From assembly GCA_902766855.1 (NCBI GenBank), contig CACXFE010000094.1, forward strand, positions 1-14,421: a DNA stretch of 14,421 bases. The letters are read 5' to 3'. The DNA comes from Oscillospiraceae bacterium. Lineage in GTDB: Bacteria; Bacillota; Clostridia; Oscillospirales; Acutalibacteraceae. Positions 12,816 through 14,421 of this stretch are shown here, in pieces. The translations under genes were made by a program, and so were the position numbers. Each line of letters begins with the position of its first letter. Position 1 is the first letter of the stretch. The notes below the pieces were generated by a model. That model did no database searches and was not told the DNA's origin. It saw nothing but the letters and a program-made list of their open reading frames with translations.

Positions 12816-13723
12816 GTATGTGATTCTGTTTTTTGTAAGATCGCGTGGATCTTGTCGGCAGTGGCGAGCCGCTCTGAAAAAGCGGTTGCCGTGCCGCAGG
12901 CAATGCCGAGGCGAAGGGCGGCGTGATAGTCGCCGTTTTGCAGAAAACCGGCCAGGAATCCCGCTACCATACTGTCGCCGCTGCCGACACTGTTGATCAG
13001 TTTCCCGGCAGGTGCGCCGGCAGAATGGCGTTTTCCTTGCGCATCCAAAAGAAACGCCCCGTCTTTTGAGCGGGAAACCAGCACATTCTGTGCGCCCATT
13101 TCCTGCAATTTCGCCGCATAATGTGCAACGGTTTCTTCCTGATCGGTCTGCACCCCGAACAAATCCCCCAATTCATGATGATTGGGCTTGATCAAAAAAG
13201 GATGATACCGTAAAGTATGCAAAAGCAGGTCGCCGGTCGCGTCGATCACAAACCGCACCTGCTTCTTATGCAGGCGCTGTAAAATGGTTTCATAAATATC
13301 GGCGGGAAGATTTTTCGGGATAGAGCCCGCCAAAACCAAATAATCTCCGTCGCACACGGCGTCGATTTTCGCCAAAAGCGATTCGATTTCGGCATCGCTT
13401 ACGGCAGGCCCCTGCGCATTGATATCCAGTTCTGTTTCGGCTTTGATTTTCACATTGATCCGGGTGTTGCCCGCAATCTCGCAAAAATCGCAGCAAATTC
13501 CTTCCTCGCACAGCATTTTTTTGAGGTATTCGCCCGTAAAGCCGCCGATAAATCCCAAGGCCTTTCCGGCAATGCCTAAACGCGATAAGATCACCGATAC
13601 ATTGATGCCTTTTCCCCCATAAGTCAGGCTTTCCGAAACCGAACGGTTGATATCGTCTGTTCGTAAGGCCCCCGTGTGCATGACATAGTCAAGCGCGGGA
13701 TTCAGGGTGACGGTATAGATCAT
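12791..13723 (-). CDS. fruK: 1-phosphofructokinase-type sugar kinase (PfkB family)
   Basis: Cytoplasmic PfkB-family kinase of 310 residues, expected to phosphorylate fructose 1-phosphate to fructose 1,6-bisphosphate with ATP. Visible motifs are the start MIYTVTLNPALDYVM, typical of FruK/LacC, and GGKGINVSVILSRLG (36-50, sugar site). KPNHHELGDLFG (179-190) and the C-terminal signature NSVGSGDSMVAGFLAG (244-259) with catalytic base D250 follow. LacC (tagatose 6-phosphate kinase) is the main alternative; both share these motifs and neither fructose PTS genes nor a tagatose operon is in view. SD AAGGGAG lies about 10 bases before ATG 13723. It stands alone between a bidirectional terminator and its own consensus promoter, without the fruR/fruA partners commonly found beside it. 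Confidence 0.88.
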   Translation of the reverse strand: MIYTVTLNPALDYVMHTGALRTDDINRSVSESLTYGGKGINVSVILSRLGIAGKALGFIGGFTGEYLKKMLCEEGICCDFCEIAGNTRINVKIKAETELDINAQGPAVSDAEIESLLAKIDAVCDGDYLVLAGSIPKNLPADIYETILQRLHKKQVRFVIDATGDLLLHTLRYHPFLIKPNHHELGDLFGVQTDQEETVAHYAAKLQEMGAQNVLVSRSKDGAFLLDAQGKRHSAGAPAGKLINSVGSGDSMVAGFLAGFLQNGDYHAALRLGIACGTATAFSERLATADKIHAILQKTESHTKSGLSPE

Positions 13724-13783
13724 TTGCTTTCAACTCCCTTGGGGTATGTTTGCAGTGCGCCGGTTTGTTGCCGCCGCTTTCAA

Positions 13784-13812
13784 ATTATACCTGTTCGGTC
13801 TTTGCTTGTCAA
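13784..13812 (-). promoter_or_regulatory. Consensus promoter of fruK
   Basis: On the minus strand, -35 TTGACA (13812-13807) and -10 TATAAT (13789-13784), both perfect, are 17 bases apart. Start near 13777, leader about 54 bases. I see no obvious operator repeat overlapping it. Confidence 0.92.
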
Positions 13813-13814
13813 TA

Positions 13815-13849
13815 GGAAAAGGCAACCGCAAACATTGCTTGCGGCTGCC
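13815..13849 (-). terminator. Hairpin with T-run on the minus strand, upstream of fruK promoter
   Basis: GGCA plus CCGCAA (13821-13824, 13826-13831) pair with TTGCGG plus TGCC (13839-13844, 13846-13849), with one mismatch. Read on the minus strand it is followed by TTTTCC (13820-13815), stopping just before the fruK -35. It could block transcription entering from the right, but no minus-strand gene is visible upstream. Confidence 0.55.
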
Positions 13850-13899
13850 TGTTTCATCCTCGTTGTTTTTGGTTCGGATGTATGGTTTCGCGGCTTCCC

Positions 13900-13944
13900 C
13901 CGGAAAAGCAAATGGGTTTATGCTGCTCCGGCGGCTTTTATTTT
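13900..13944 (+). terminator. Hairpin with T-rich tail on the plus strand, upstream of mtaB promoter
   Basis: CCGGAAAAGCA (13900-13910) pairs with TGCTGCTCCGG (13921-13931), with a 2x2 internal loop and nine pairs. A GC-rich CGGC and then TTTTATTTT (13936-13944) follow. The tract ends two bases before the mtaB -35. No plus-strand gene lies upstream in this spacer, so its target, if any, is unclear. Confidence 0.45.
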
Positions 13945-13946
13945 GC

Positions 13947-13975
13947 TTGTAAAGTTTGCGGAAATATGGTAAAAT
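13947..13975 (+). promoter_or_regulatory. Promoter of mtaB
   Basis: -35 TTGTAA (13947-13952), 17-base spacer, -10 TAAAAT (13970-13975) preceded by TGG, an extended -10. Start near 13982, leader about 21 bases. Confidence 0.78.
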
Positions 13976-14002
13976 AATTCCACAGAAAAGCGGGGTAAAA
14001 AG

Positions 14003-14421
14003 ATGAAAGTAGCGTTTTACACACTCGGTTGCAAAGTGAATCAGGTGGAAACAGAGGCGATGCGGGAGGCATTTGCCGCCGCGGGGCATATCCCGGTGCC
14101 GGAGAATGCGCCGTTTGACGCGGTGGTGATCAATTCCTGCACGGTTACCGCGGAGAGTGACCGAAAAACGCGCCAGGCGGTGCGCCGCTTCCGCAAAGAG
14201 CGGCCGGAGGCGGCCGTGGTGCTGACCGGCTGTATGGTACAGGCCTTTTCCGAGGCGGCAAAAGCCTTGACCGAAGCGGATGTGGTAACGGGCAATACCG
14301 ATGTGACCGAGGTTGTTCGCTTGACCGAGCGTTTTTTGCAGGACGGGGAGCGGATCTTCAAAGTCGCGGCGCATCAAAAACGCGAGCGTTTCAATACCCC
14401 GCCGCTTACCCGGTTTGAAGA
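14003..14421 (+). CDS. mtaB: MtaB-type tRNA methylthiotransferase, N-terminal part only
   Basis: Radical-SAM enzyme that converts t6A37 to ms2t6A37 in tRNAs reading ANN codons, predicted cytoplasmic. I translated the frame from ATG 14003; it stays open to the window edge (139 codons, of about 430 usual). The N-terminal UPF0004 (methylthiotransferase) domain is visible, with the three Cys for the auxiliary iron-sulfur cluster: C10 (TLGCKVNQVETEAM), C46 (NSCTVT) and C77 (TGCMVQ). The TLGCKVNQ-ETEAM opening is typical of MtaB rather than MiaB or RimO. The radical-SAM CxxxCxxC core and TRAM domain lie beyond the window, so integrity of the gene cannot be judged. The SD is weak (GGGGT, about seven bases upstream). 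It is transcribed from its own promoter, divergently from fruK. Confidence 0.92.
   Translation, partial: MKVAFYTLGCKVNQVETEAMREAFAAAGHIPVPENAPFDAVVINSCTVTAESDRKTRQAVRRFRKERPEAAVVLTGCMVQAFSEAAKALTEADVVTGNTDVTEVVRLTERFLQDGERIFKVAAHQKRERFNTPPLTRFE

Noticed and set aside
13730..14377. A 215-codon minus-strand open frame covering the fruK-mtaB spacer and the start of mtaB.
   Set aside because: It is antisense to mtaB, whose cysteine motifs are clear, crosses the promoters and hairpins, and its protein is His/Arg-rich without a recognisable domain.

Overview
The window looks like a chromosomal housekeeping segment from a Firmicute of the class Clostridia, possibly Oscillospirales-like, although nothing here fixes the order or family. 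The evidence is the gene set and its signals. There is a TepA plus FtsK/SpoIIIE pair, a G5/3D-domain cell-wall protein, a PyrR-controlled pyrimidine leader and an MtaB-type tRNA methylthiotransferase. Ribosome binding sites are mostly GGAGG-like, and promoters are of sigma-A type with 17-base spacers. Base composition appears close to even (not counted exactly). There is no rRNA, tRNA, CRISPR array, transposase, phage gene or integration site.

Layout, left to right. (1) Positions 1-5065 read leftward. They hold a 3'-truncated trpS, mutY, a small membrane protein with an acidic tail, and a metal-efflux operon. The operon runs arsR-type repressor, free-standing HMA metal-binding protein, then an HMA-less P1B-type Zn/Cd/Pb ATPase. 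Its promoter carries a near-ideal inverted-repeat operator over the -10 box. (2) Positions 5101-8474 read rightward: tepA and ftsK/spoIIIE, ending at a strong terminator. (3) Positions 8478-10401 read leftward: a G5/3D-domain putative peptidoglycan hydrolase and a HAD phosphatase, driven from a consensus promoter. (4) Positions 10402-10656 hold no gene. (5) Positions 10657-12815 read rightward: a pyrimidine-regulated leader (PyrR-binding hairpin, antiterminator, intrinsic terminator) followed by pyrR and the uracil permease uraA, ending in a bidirectional terminator. (6) Positions 12791-13812 read leftward: fruK, a 1-phosphofructokinase-type kinase. (7) A divergent spacer follows, and then mtaB starts rightward and runs off the window.

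Two genes are cut by the window edges: trpS loses its C-terminus and mtaB its radical-SAM core. Three genes appear to use non-ATG starts: trpS GTG, mutY TTG, pyrR GTG. I did not find a clearly novel multi-gene system. The parts most worth a second look are the split metal-efflux operon with its operator geometry, the pyr attenuator with its internal 9-base repeat, the symmetric hairpin/promoter arrangement between fruK and mtaB, and the structured, gene-free stretch near 10.5 kb.
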